52,876 nt of DNA from an uncultured Bacilli bacterium. Its GTDB lineage: Bacteria; Bacillota_I; Bacilli_A; RF39; UBA660. The DNA lies in assembly GCA_947632495.1 (NCBI GenBank), contig CANRPL010000002.1, positions 1 to 52,876 on the forward strand. Reading direction: 5' to 3'. The position numbers and the translations under genes are program-made. Below, piece by piece: positions 1 to 6,688 of the stretch. The notes below the pieces were generated by a model. That model worked only from the letters and a program-made list of their open reading frames with translations. It was not told where the DNA came from and did no database searches. Within the stretch, counting starts at the first letter, position 1. The number at the start of each line of letters is the position of its first letter.

Positions 1-85
1 TTAATTTTTTCTTCTATTTTTTCTTGGTTTAAAAAATAGTTTATGGTGGTAGGGTAGGGTAGATGTTCTAGAAAGGCGTCTTATA

Positions 86-259
86 ATGGAAGGAGTGTCA
101 AACGGTTTGGAAGCATTAGGTACAATTTTTACACAATTAATGACTTGGACTGGCGAGCTTGTTAAGACTATTGGTAGTACACCTTTATTATTATTACCTG
201 TTGGTATCTTCGTCGGTGGTGCTGTAATTGGTCTTGCTGGTCGTCTTATTGGTCGATAA
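86..259 (+). CDS. Inovirus-type major coat protein (pVIII-like), 57 aa
   Basis: ATG at 86 follows a purine-rich site (AGAAAGG, 70-76). The 57-residue product has an amphipathic N-terminal half with two acidic residues, a central hydrophobic stretch (about residues 33-51, rich in L, V, I, G) and a short basic C-terminus ending in GRLIGR. This is the layout of filamentous-phage major coat proteins: acidic outer part, membrane/core helix, basic end facing the DNA. A perfect 12-bp hairpin begins at its stop codon, as after gene VIII in classical inoviruses. It is followed by another small membrane protein and a Zot-type ATPase. There is no signal peptide, so it would insert directly like Pf1-type coats. 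The function is inferred from composition, size and neighbours, not from a recognised sequence family. Confidence 0.72.
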   Translation: MEGVSNGLEALGTIFTQLMTWTGELVKTIGSTPLLLLPVGIFVGGAVIGLAGRLIGR

Positions 260-292
260 AATACGGCTATTTTATATAGCCGTATTTTATTA
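258..292 (+). terminator. Intrinsic terminator after the coat gene
   Basis: A perfect 12-bp stem (258-269 with 277-288) with a 7-nt loop and a T-rich 3' side starts inside the coat stop codon. It probably separates high coat expression from the lower-expressed genes downstream. Confidence 0.85.
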
Positions 293-306
293 GAAAGGAA
301 TTTATT

Positions 307-426
307 ATGGAATTTATTAATATTTTAGATATTTTTAAAGATTGGATCTTATTTAGATATTTAATTGTTTCTTTTTCTTTTTTAGGTATTTTTATGTTTT
401 TGAAAAGGTTGGTAATTGGTAAATGA
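307..426 (+). CDS. Small inovirus membrane protein (minor coat-like), 39 aa
   Basis: ATG at 307 lies 8 nt after AGAAAGGAA. The product has an N-terminal polar/aromatic part, one hydrophobic helix (about residues 18-32, rich in F, L, I and V) and a basic end (KRLVIGK). Its TGA stop overlaps the ATG of the Zot gene (ATGA), indicating translational coupling. Its position between the major coat and the assembly ATPase matches the minor coat proteins of filamentous phages. No sequence family is recognised, and the role is inferred from size, single membrane segment and order. Confidence 0.6.
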   Translation: MEFINILDIFKDWILFRYLIVSFSFLGIFMFLKRLVIGK

Positions 427-1037
427 TTATTGGCTATTTTGGTGTTCCTGGTGTTGGTAAGACTACTACTGCTACTAGGCTTGCTCAAAAAGAATTAAGA
501 CGCATTAAACGTGGTAGATCTAGGTATAAGAGAGTCTATACAAATTTTTATTGTAAAGGTTGTAATTTTATTACTTGGCAAGATCTACAATTTTTTAAGG
601 TTTATGATTCTTTAATAATTTTTGATGAATTAGGTCTTGATGCTGATAATCGTAAATTTAAACAATTTACTGATGGTCATCGTGATTTTTTCACATTACA
701 TCGGCATTTAGGTGTTGATTTTATTTATTGTACTCAAGATTATAGTAAGATCGATGCTAAAATTAGAGCTTTAACGCAAGAACTGTGGTACATGTCTCGC
801 ACTGTAATTCCTTTTTTTAGGAATTGGACTTCTTGTAAACGTATTTATAGGAATATAGCAATTAATGAATTTACTGGTGATCTTATTATGGGTTATCGCT
901 TTTGTAATTTTTTCGAGCGTTTTTTTACATCTAATTTTAAATTGATCTTCCGTCCGTGCTGGTATAAATATTTTGATTCTTATGATGAATGTCAGTTAGT
1001 GAATAGGGAAGAGTTACCAGTTAAATCATGGAAGTAG
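423..1037 (+). CDS. Zot / pI-family phage assembly ATPase
   Basis: A 204-aa P-loop protein. The Walker A motif GVPGVGKTT lies at about residues 7-15 and a Walker B (SLIIFDELG) at about residues 63-71. A third segment with the pattern LHRHLGVDFIYCTQD is typical of the Zot (zonular occludens toxin)/gene I ATPase fold. In inoviruses this inner-membrane ATPase drives extrusion of the phage through the envelope. Compared with Zot of CTX phage (about 400 aa) this is a short form with no long periplasmic C-terminal domain, as expected for a host without an outer membrane. It starts on the stop of the preceding small membrane gene. The family call is firm; the phage-assembly role follows from the family and context. 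Confidence 0.88.
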   Translation: MIIGYFGVPGVGKTTTATRLAQKELRRIKRGRSRYKRVYTNFYCKGCNFITWQDLQFFKVYDSLIIFDELGLDADNRKFKQFTDGHRDFFTLHRHLGVDFIYCTQDYSKIDAKIRALTQELWYMSRTVIPFFRNWTSCKRIYRNIAINEFTGDLIMGYRFCNFFERFFTSNFKLIFRPCWYKYFDSYDECQLVNREELPVKSWK

Positions 1038-1320
1038 CTATGCTGCAGAGTAGCTATGCTACGTCTACTTTTATAAATCTTTTACTAACGTTTTTACTTT
1101 TATTTACGTGGGGTAATAGGGGTAAACCCCTATACTTGTACGGGTAAACTTTCTTGAGGTTGCCGAAAAGAAAGTAGGGCAGTCAGCCCTTTATAAATAA
1201 AAAAGAATCGGCGTTCCCGATTCATCCTCTCTATTATATAAATAGGGGGGTTACTACGACACCCCCCAATGGGGTCTGTGTGACGTGTGACAATTTTTAT
1301 TTTTTTTGGAGTTGAGTTTT
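1038..1320 (+). other. Gene-free inovirus intergenic region with five tandem stem-loops
   Basis: No gene is seen here. Five hairpins follow one another: (A) 1116-1133, 7-bp stem, TAAA loop; (B) 1148-1175, 8-bp stem; (C) 1176-1190, 5-bp GC stem; (D) 1205-1223, 7-bp stem; (E) 1245-1267, 7-bp stem made of a G6T / AC6 pair. In filamentous phages the comparable intergenic region carries the plus- and minus-strand origins and the packaging signal as a cluster of hairpins. Hairpin E is annotated separately as the double-strand origin. Upstream hairpins are candidates for the packaging signal, single-strand origin and the terminator for the Zot operon. Confidence 0.75.
1245..1291 (+). other. pMV158/pE194-type rolling-circle double-strand origin (dso)
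   Basis: The hairpin GGGGGGT (1245-1251) / ACCCCCC (1261-1267) exposes TACTACGAC (1252-1260) in its loop. TACTACG/AC is the known nick sequence of the pMV158 RepB family, cut between G and A, which predicts a nick between 1258 and 1259. Two tandem copies of GTGTGAC follow at 1278-1284 and 1285-1291, resembling the directly repeated initiator-binding sites next to the nick in these plasmids. The gene immediately downstream encodes a RepB-type initiator, which supports the call. Confidence 0.85.
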
Positions 1321-1935
1321 ATGAGTTTGAAAGGTCGTAATTGGGCTTTTGTTTTATATCCTGAATCATTGCCCGCTAATTATGAGGAGATTATTTTTGA
1401 AACAGGTTTACCGATGGCTTTTAGCCCTTTACATGATAAAGATTTAAATCCTGATGGTTCACCTAAAAAACCTCATTATCACGTTATTTGTTATTATGAG
1501 AATGCTACAACGAGTAGGGCTGTTAAAGAATATGTTACAGATAGATTAAATGGTACTATTCCTATTAAGCTTGAAAGTATGACTGGTATGTATCGTTATC
1601 ATTTACATTTAGATAATCCTGAAAAATTTCAGTATGATGATCGTTTTAGAAAATTTTATAATGGATTTGACGTTCATAAGGTTGATAGTTTAACTTATAC
1701 TGAAGTTTCTAAATTATTAGTTGAGTTGCAATCTTTTATAAAAGATAATGATATTTTTGAATATTGTGATCTACTTGATGTTTTATTAGATAATGAAAAG
1801 TTTAATTTATTAGATGTAGCAAGGAATCATACATTATTATTAAATTCCTATATAACATCACGTAGGCATAAGTTTAAGCAATCGCAAGAAGTTAACATAA
1901 TATACATTATAGGAATTTTATTTATATTTTTTTAA
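1321..1935 (+). CDS. Rolling-circle replication initiator, pMV158 RepB / Rep_2 family
   Basis: ATG 1321 was chosen because GGAG (1308-1311) sits 9 nt upstream; an upstream TTG at 1306 would lie inside that site. The 204-aa product has the RepB fold signature: N-terminal GRNWAFVLYPES, then SPLHDKDLNPDG, the HUH metal motif in KKPHYHVI (about residues 50-57), and the tyrosine region MYRYHLHLDNPEKFQYD (about residues 86-102) with the candidate nicking Tyr. It should nick the TACTACGAC loop just upstream and start plus-strand synthesis. pMV158 RepB is about 210 aa, so the gene is near full length. The last dozen or so codons are made of the dif site and flanking chromosome, so the C-terminus in the circular phage may differ. 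No CopG-type repressor gene precedes it. Confidence 0.9.
   Translation: MSLKGRNWAFVLYPESLPANYEEIIFETGLPMAFSPLHDKDLNPDGSPKKPHYHVICYYENATTSRAVKEYVTDRLNGTIPIKLESMTGMYRYHLHLDNPEKFQYDDRFRKFYNGFDVHKVDSLTYTEVSKLLVELQSFIKDNDIFEYCDLLDVLLDNEKFNLLDVARNHTLLLNSYITSRRHKFKQSQEVNIIYIIGILFIFF
1890..1917. other. dif: dif-like XerCD recombination site (attR of the integrated phage; chromosome terminus)
   Basis: The 28-bp site reads AGTTAACATAA (1890-1900), then TATACATTATAGGAATT. It matches 24 of 28 positions of the reverse complement of Bacillus subtilis dif as I remember it. It has two imperfectly palindromic 11-bp XerC/XerD arms around a 6-bp centre. It sits exactly at the end of the phage module, inside the 3' end of rep. 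Genes to the right point toward it, as expected around a replication terminus. The comparison sequence is from memory, so the exact identity count should be rechecked. Confidence 0.82.
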
Positions 1936-2400
1936 AGCCTTATATAATAAGCCAATTTCATATCTATATTACTTATTACTAATGCTATTATATCATATAA
2001 ATGCTAATTATTAAATTTTTGTTTGATTATTAATAATTAAATTATTTGTAGATTATTTTTTATTTATATATATTTTATCATCTCTATATATGATATATGT
2101 ATTTTCTTTTATTGATATGGATAAATTATGGTCTATCGTTAACTGGATGCAAAATATGGCACTATAACTCCCCTTTTGCTTTTATAAACTAAAAGTAGGG
2201 GTGTTATATTTTAAAATTGTGCTTAACAACTTATCACTTTTTGATATCTCGATGCACGAGAATGAATCGTCCTTTTAGTATTTTTTTAATTATTATCCAT
2301 TTTAATGATAATGATTAATATAGTAAATATAAGTGATTAATTACTTAGTATTATTCTTAAGTCCCCTTGCCTATTATTAAATAGTAGGGGACTTATCAGT
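1936..2400. other. AT-rich chromosomal spacer beside dif with two look-alike hairpins
   Basis: No gene is visible in this stretch. It is strongly AT-rich up to about 2140, then holds two hairpins of the same design: 2166-2205 (CCCCT/AGGGG outer and CTTTTA/TAAAAG inner stem) and 2359-2394 (9-bp AAGTCCCCT/AGGGGACTT outer and CTATT/AATAG inner stem). A short CTCG-ATGCA-CGAG stem lies near 2249. Neither large hairpin is followed by a T-run on the plus strand, so they are not clear terminators. They may be remnants of an earlier insertion at dif. Confidence 0.45.
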
Positions 2401-2432
2401 AAAAAAAAGCTGGATTTTAATTTCCAACTTTT
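2401..2432 (-). terminator. Terminator of the HTH-protein gene
   Basis: On the minus strand an AGTTGGA/TCCAGCT stem is followed by eight T. It overlaps the last codons of the gene. Confidence 0.8.
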
Positions 2433-3202
2433 CTTGATTGAATTTCAGCAATCTTTTCAAATACTTCAGAAGCATTATTTTCGTTTATTTCTGTATATCC
2501 TAATTCTTTAAGAGCTAAATTTTTGATATTATTAAGTTCTAATGTACGACTTAATTTTTCTTCCATTTTTTGTTCAATTTGATTTGTAAAGCGTTTATGA
2601 CATTCAGCTAATTTTGTCTTAGAAGCTCCCCCACTATTGTATAAGACAAAAGCAGAGTACATAATACTTTCAAAGATAAATTGTTCTTCTTCATTAAAAA
2701 CAAATTCTAGTGGTTTTATAAAACCTGTCTCTTTAGCTACATATCCTAAAATATACTTTAATTCTTTAGAAGTATCAAGTGATTGAATAAAGTGATATAA
2801 ATATTTAACGGTATTATGACCATCAGTATCATTAGGATCTTCAAGCTTTTCTTTTAATAAGTCGATAATACTAACCATCAATTCTTGATCTTTGCGATTT
2901 AAGCCATCTAGAAGTGTATTACCGGCTTCAATACTAATTGAAGAACTGCTGTCAGATACAATACTATTTAAACGTACTTCAACTTCAGCAATATAGTCAG
3001 TATCAATCTTAATTTTATCGATTTCTTCAGGTGTTTTAACACCAAGCAAATTTAGTAGTAAAACTTTTTTATCTTTAGGCCATTTATTAATATCATCTAG
3101 CTCTAGATAATTATATATCATTTGTCTTGATACGCCAAGAAATTTAGCTAATTTAACTTTTGAAATACCAAGTTCTTTTAATAAATTATTTAACTTATCC
3201 AT
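2417..3202 (-). CDS. HTH-domain protein of unknown role next to dif
   Basis: 261 aa. ATG at 3202 is preceded by AGGAGG with 9-nt spacing; the longer reading from GTG at 3211 would start directly on the Shine-Dalgarno and is rejected. Residues about 1-55 form a helix-turn-helix (LKELGISKVKLAKFLGVSRQMIYNYL, split as turn GIS and recognition helix SRQMIYNYL). The rest is helical, charged and Lys/Glu-rich with no recognised domain. It is the first chromosomal gene after dif, monocistronic with its own terminator, and could regulate itself or the neighbouring prophage. It may also be accessory DNA, since the family is not one I recognise. Confidence 0.7.
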   Translation of the reverse strand: MDKLNNLLKELGISKVKLAKFLGVSRQMIYNYLELDDINKWPKDKKVLLLNLLGVKTPEEIDKIKIDTDYIAEVEVRLNSIVSDSSSSISIEAGNTLLDGLNRKDQELMVSIIDLLKEKLEDPNDTDGHNTVKYLYHFIQSLDTSKELKYILGYVAKETGFIKPLEFVFNEEEQFIFESIMYSAFVLYNSGGASKTKLAECHKRFTNQIEQKMEEKLSRTLELNNIKNLALKELGYTEINENNASEVFEKIAEIQSRKVGN

Positions 3203-3290
3203 TTCGTACACCCTCCTATTATCATTATATCATTACTATGTCAAATGTCAAGTGTAAAGTAGTGTTAAATAGCCTAAATTTATTTACACA

Positions 3291-4154
3291 TTACTTTTTT
3301 AGTAAATCAACATCAATATTAACGACTTTAATCCTAATTTTTCTAATTTGTTTAAGCTTATAAGTTATCTCTTGTTGAATCTTTTTAACTTTCTTTAACG
3401 TCATATTGCCATCTAAACCAATGACTAAATGAGCCTTGTAGTATCTGCCATATTTTATTAGTTCAATTTTATAGATATCATACTTATTGTGAGCATTTAG
3501 TTCGCTTTTAACGTGATCAATTAATTCAGTATCCATTTCAACAGTACCAAGAAGATTTAAAATATTATGTTTAATAAGCATCCAGGATGTTCGGATAATC
3601 ATAAATGATATTATCGAGCTAGCCACGATGTCACAATAACGGAAGATATGAACTTTATCACTAAATTGTAATAAAATTACTGCTATAGCAACTAATATAG
3701 TTGAGAATAAGTCAATTGTTGATTCTTCAATACCTTCAGCTAAAGGATGACTTTTAATTTTCTTATTACGTATTTTAAGAAAATTTAACATCGTAATTTT
3801 AATATTAATCGCAATTAAGATAATAAAGATAACTCTAATATCTGGAATTTCATATTCTGATTTAAAACTATGGTAGAGAATGATGGTTGATATAATAGTC
3901 ATGACAATACCAATAAATAAATTGGTTAAGTACTCTACTCGACCAAAACCAAAGGGATGATATTTAGTTGGTCTTTTACCGGCTATTTTAGATCCAATAA
4001 TAGATATAATATCAGTTGTGAAGTCACAGAAAGTATAAATACTATCAACTAATAATGAATTAAATTGAAAGATTAAAGCTCCAAAGAGTTTTAAACTAGC
4101 AACAATAAAATTCAAAATGGATCCGATGAAAATAGTTTTACGTTCCTCTTTCAT
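3291..4154 (-). CDS. Cation diffusion facilitator (CDF) metal exporter
   Basis: ATG 4154 (reading MKEERKTIFIG) follows GAGGGTGA by a few nt; an upstream ATG at 4175 lies before that site. The 287-aa protein has about six hydrophobic segments, the SLLVDSIYTFCDFTTD metal-site helix (Asp residues four apart plus a downstream Asp), and the CDF landmark HPFGFGRVEY (around residue 66), then a cytosolic C-terminal domain with conserved HxVIGLDG-like strand. CDF proteins exchange Zn2+, Fe2+, Mn2+ or similar ions for protons across the cytoplasmic membrane. Metal specificity cannot be read here. It is a single gene between the HTH protein and mnmA. Confidence 0.88.
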   Translation of the reverse strand: MKEERKTIFIGSILNFIVASLKLFGALIFQFNSLLVDSIYTFCDFTTDIISIIGSKIAGKRPTKYHPFGFGRVEYLTNLFIGIVMTIISTIILYHSFKSEYEIPDIRVIFIILIAINIKITMLNFLKIRNKKIKSHPLAEGIEESTIDLFSTILVAIAVILLQFSDKVHIFRYCDIVASSIISFMIIRTSWMLIKHNILNLLGTVEMDTELIDHVKSELNAHNKYDIYKIELIKYGRYYKAHLVIGLDGNMTLKKVKKIQQEITYKLKQIRKIRIKVVNIDVDLLKK

Positions 4155-4245
4155 TATGTCACCCTCTACTATCATTAATATTGTAACACATTTTATATTA
4201 AAGATAAATCAAAATATAAGTAAAAGGTGTAAGTGAACTAATAAT

Positions 4246-4272
4246 AAAAAAATTATCATTCGATAATTTTTA
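4246..4272 (-). terminator. mnmA terminator
   Basis: On the minus strand a 9-bp AAAATTATC/GATAATTTT stem with a GAAT loop runs into a T-tract. Confidence 0.85.
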
Positions 4273-5370
4273 TAGGTACCAAAGCTTTTGACCATGCTTT
4301 CTTACTTCTTTAATAATTCCGCCACCGATACATTTTTCACCATCATATAAGACACAGGCTTGACCTGGTGTTACAGCTTTAACTCCTTGTGGATATTTAA
4401 CTAATATTTCATCATCATTAAGATACTCTAGTTCAACATCATTATCCATTTGACGATAACGAAATTTAGTGCTACAAGAAGTTGGTCTTTCATCTGTATT
4501 AAAATTAATGGTATCAATAAGACAAGCATCACTTATTAGATAATCAGTATTTCCATAGGATATATATAGTATATTTCTATCTAAATCTTTACCGACAACA
4601 AACATACGATCTTTAGATCCACCAATATTAAGACCACGTCTTTGACCGATTGTATAATACATTAAACCAATATGCTTACCAATTACATCGCCACTTTCAA
4701 TATCGACAACATCACCTGGTTGATTAGGAAGATAATTTTCTAAAAACTTTGTAAAATTTCTTTCACCAATAAAGCATATTCCAGTTGAATCTTTCTTTTT
4801 GGCAGTTACTAAATCATTATCTAAAGCAATTTGACGGACGGTCGGTTTATCAATATCGCCAAGTGGGAAAAGAACTTTAGATAGTTGCTCTCTTGATACT
4901 TGTGATAAAAAGTAAGTTTGATCTTTATCGGTATCTTTAGCACGCATTAGTTGGCCATCTTTTATTTTAGCGTAATGACCGGTAGCGATAAAGTCGCAAC
5001 CAATCTTCTCGGCCTCTTTAATAAACATATCAAATTTAATATATTTGTTGCACATAATATCAGGATTAGGAGTTCTCCCCTTTTTTAATTCATCTAAAAA
5101 ATAAGTGAAGACATAATCCCAGTATTCTTTTACAAAATCAACACGATATAGAGGAATACCAATTTTTTCACATACTTTTAAAGCATCATTATAATCTTGT
5201 TCTTGAGGACAAATATCATTACCTAAATCGGGATTACCTAAAAAATCTCCATTGACGCTAGTATCCCAATTACGCATAAAAAGACCAATAACATCATATC
5301 CTTGTTCCTTTAGGAGAATAGCTGCAACACTACTATCTACTCCCCCACTCATACCGATAACAACACGCAC
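4270..5370 (-). CDS. mnmA: tRNA-specific 2-thiouridylase MnmA
   Basis: A 366-aa protein of normal family length. The N-terminal PP-loop SGGVDSS (about residues 8-14) binds ATP. The catalytic cysteines are in NPDIMCNKYIKF (about residue 107) and DSTGICFIGERNF (about residue 202). GHYAK and YTIGQRRGL motifs are intact. MnmA thiolates U34 of Lys, Glu and Gln tRNAs using sulfur from a cysteine desulfurase. The start codon is GTG at 5370 with a GGTGAT Shine-Dalgarno a few nt upstream. It is monocistronic, with a terminator at its 3' end. Confidence 0.96.
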   Translation of the reverse strand: MRVVIGMSGGVDSSVAAILLKEQGYDVIGLFMRNWDTSVNGDFLGNPDLGNDICPQEQDYNDALKVCEKIGIPLYRVDFVKEYWDYVFTYFLDELKKGRTPNPDIMCNKYIKFDMFIKEAEKIGCDFIATGHYAKIKDGQLMRAKDTDKDQTYFLSQVSREQLSKVLFPLGDIDKPTVRQIALDNDLVTAKKKDSTGICFIGERNFTKFLENYLPNQPGDVVDIESGDVIGKHIGLMYYTIGQRRGLNIGGSKDRMFVVGKDLDRNILYISYGNTDYLISDACLIDTINFNTDERPTSCSTKFRYRQMDNDVELEYLNDDEILVKYPQGVKAVTPGQACVLYDGEKCIGGGIIKEVRKHGQKLWYL

Positions 5371-5420
5371 TTACATCACCAGAAACATTATAACACGTCA
5401 GTCTTAAGAAGTAAATTTAA

Positions 5421-6035
5421 CTAGGTTAAGAATGTAATAATTTTATTTAAAAGTGATGGCATGATAAATGTTTCATATAAAGAACTTATGATTAACACTA
5501 TAACTGCAAATCCTAAAACCATAAGATAGCGGTTAGTGATATTTTTAAAATTTAGATTTTTCTTTTTAAAGATAGTTTCAATAAGATAAAGTGATAGTTT
5601 AATCGCATATACGCCTACATAGATTAAAGTAAGAAGATTAACTATTTGATGAGGCATGATATATACTAATCCTAAAAGAATACCTTTTGTTTTATATCTC
5701 ATGATAAAACTAGAGATTGTAAAACTGATTAAGAAAGATTTAATAAAGATAAGACAGATAACAATTGGTATTCCAATAACAGATATTCCTAGTATCCATA
5801 TTCCTAAAATATATAATAAATTAATAATTAAATTATTAGTAAGCTCTATTTTCATATTTAAATGCCCAAAATCAGCGATAAATTGTTCTAATGAAGCAAA
5901 TACTTGCTCTTTATCATTTGAGCTTAATATGACCATAAAAAGACTTCCTGTAACAATACCAATAATACAAATAGTTGCTAAAAAGATAAGTACTTTACGA
6001 TCTACGTTTAATAGTTTGTCCAATATTTTTTTCAT
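5421..6035 (-). CDS. spoIIM: Stage II sporulation protein M (SpoIIM) family
   Basis: 204 aa, ATG 6035 after GGTGA. A polytopic membrane protein with about five hydrophobic helices. The family-typical pieces are GIVTGSLF in the first helix, GIWILGISVIGIPIV in the middle and GLVYIMPHQIVNL before the last segments. In spore formers SpoIIM holds the SpoIID/SpoIIP peptidoglycan machine that drives engulfment in the mother cell. A SpoIIP homologue is encoded at 16203-17081, so two of the three partners are in this window. SpoIIM-like (DUF95) proteins also occur in non-sporulating bacteria, but here other sporulation genes support the assignment. Confidence 0.82.
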   Translation of the reverse strand: MKKILDKLLNVDRKVLIFLATICIIGIVTGSLFMVILSSNDKEQVFASLEQFIADFGHLNMKIELTNNLIINLLYILGIWILGISVIGIPIVICLIFIKSFLISFTISSFIMRYKTKGILLGLVYIMPHQIVNLLTLIYVGVYAIKLSLYLIETIFKKKNLNFKNITNRYLMVLGFAVIVLIISSLYETFIMPSLLNKIITFLT

Positions 6036-6124
6036 TATTTCACCTACTAAATTATATTTAATTGAAATAATAATATTCCATTTTTCTAAATTTATGTTAT
6101 AATCAATATAAATTGAGGTGAATT

Positions 6125-6220
6125 ATGAAAAAGGTTATATCAAAAATACTTATAATTTTACTTATTGTGGGCATGTTAGGAACAATGATTATTATTCCAG
6201 CCCTTACTTTATCAAGATAA
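6125..6220 (+). CDS. Small single-pass membrane peptide, 31 aa
   Basis: ATG 6125 follows a strong GAGGTGA (6114-6120). A TATAAT box lies at 6098-6103 and a near-perfect terminator at 6236-6267, so the unit is complete in about 170 bp. The peptide is a basic N-terminus, one hydrophobic helix (I, L, V, M-rich, about residues 8-25) and a short polar end. It is divergent from spoIIM. No family is recognised. It could be a small regulatory or toxin-like membrane peptide; the sequence does not decide. Confidence 0.68.
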   Translation: MKKVISKILIILLIVGMLGTMIIIPALTLSR

Positions 6221-6235
6221 TAAATATATAAATTA

Positions 6236-6267
6236 AAAACTACACGCACTAAACGTGTAGTTTTTAT
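6236..6267. terminator. Bidirectional terminator between the 31-aa gene and mscL
   Basis: An 11-bp perfect stem (6236-6246 with 54-64 of the same hundred) has A-run and T-run on opposite sides, so it can serve both converging genes. Confidence 0.88.
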
Positions 6268-6268
6268 C

Positions 6269-6648
6269 TTATTTAACTTGTTCTTTTAAAAGGTCTCTAA
6301 TTTCTTCAAGTAAAACGATATCATCAGCTTTTTTCTCTTCTTCTTTTTCTTCTTATGTGTCAATTTATTCATAAATTTGATGAATAAGAAAATACATGCT
6401 GATACAATGATGAAATCGATAACATTTTGAATGAAAACGCCATACATTATTCTTGCATCACGGAATTTAAAAGAAAGTGAACTAAAATTAATACCACCTG
6501 TTGCAAGACCAATTAATGGCATTAATATATTATCAACTAGCGAAGTAACAATTTTTCCAAAAGCACTACCCATAATAACGCCGACAGCAAGATCAACAAC
6601 ATTGCCACGAGCTATAAATGTTTTAAATTCTTCTAACATCTTCTTCAT
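6269..6648 (-). pseudogene. mscL: Large-conductance mechanosensitive channel MscL, frameshifted near the C-terminus
   Basis: ATG 6648 after AGGAGGT. Residues 1-98 are canonical MscL: EFKTFIARGNVVDLAVGVIMGSAFGKIV (TM1 with the GxxxG-rich gate), the NFSSL loop, and FIQNVIDFIIVSACIFLFIKFMNKL (TM2). Then a Lys/Arg-rich run (6335-6355) leads into a non-MscL tail ending at 6286. In the neighbouring reading frame the family-typical C-terminal helix (EEKEEEKKADDIVLLEEIRDLL-type) continues to a stop at 6269. A one-base loss in the AAGAAG repeat explains this. The channel pore is complete and may still work; the C-terminal helical bundle is lost unless the frame is restored. An assembly error is possible. 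Confidence 0.85.
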
Positions 6649-6688
6649 ACAACATACCTCCTAAATACCATTTTATCAAAAATAAAAT

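Noticed and set aside
267..488. Minus-strand reading frame of 73 codons over the coat/Zot region
   Set aside because: It lies antisense to well-supported phage genes, is Ser/Asn/Ile/Lys-rich and has no Shine-Dalgarno.
423..1037. TGA as a Trp codon (mycoplasma code)
   Set aside because: TGG is used for Trp and TGA acts as a stop (for example at 424-426), so standard code fits.
3202..3211. GTG start at 3211 for the HTH protein
   Set aside because: It sits directly against AGGAGG; ATG 3202 has the correct 9-nt spacing.
6335..6360. Programmed -1 frameshifting as the sole cause of the mscL shift
   Set aside because: The acidic/basic family pattern begins before the slippery site, so a base loss upstream is simpler. 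It is kept only as possible rescue.
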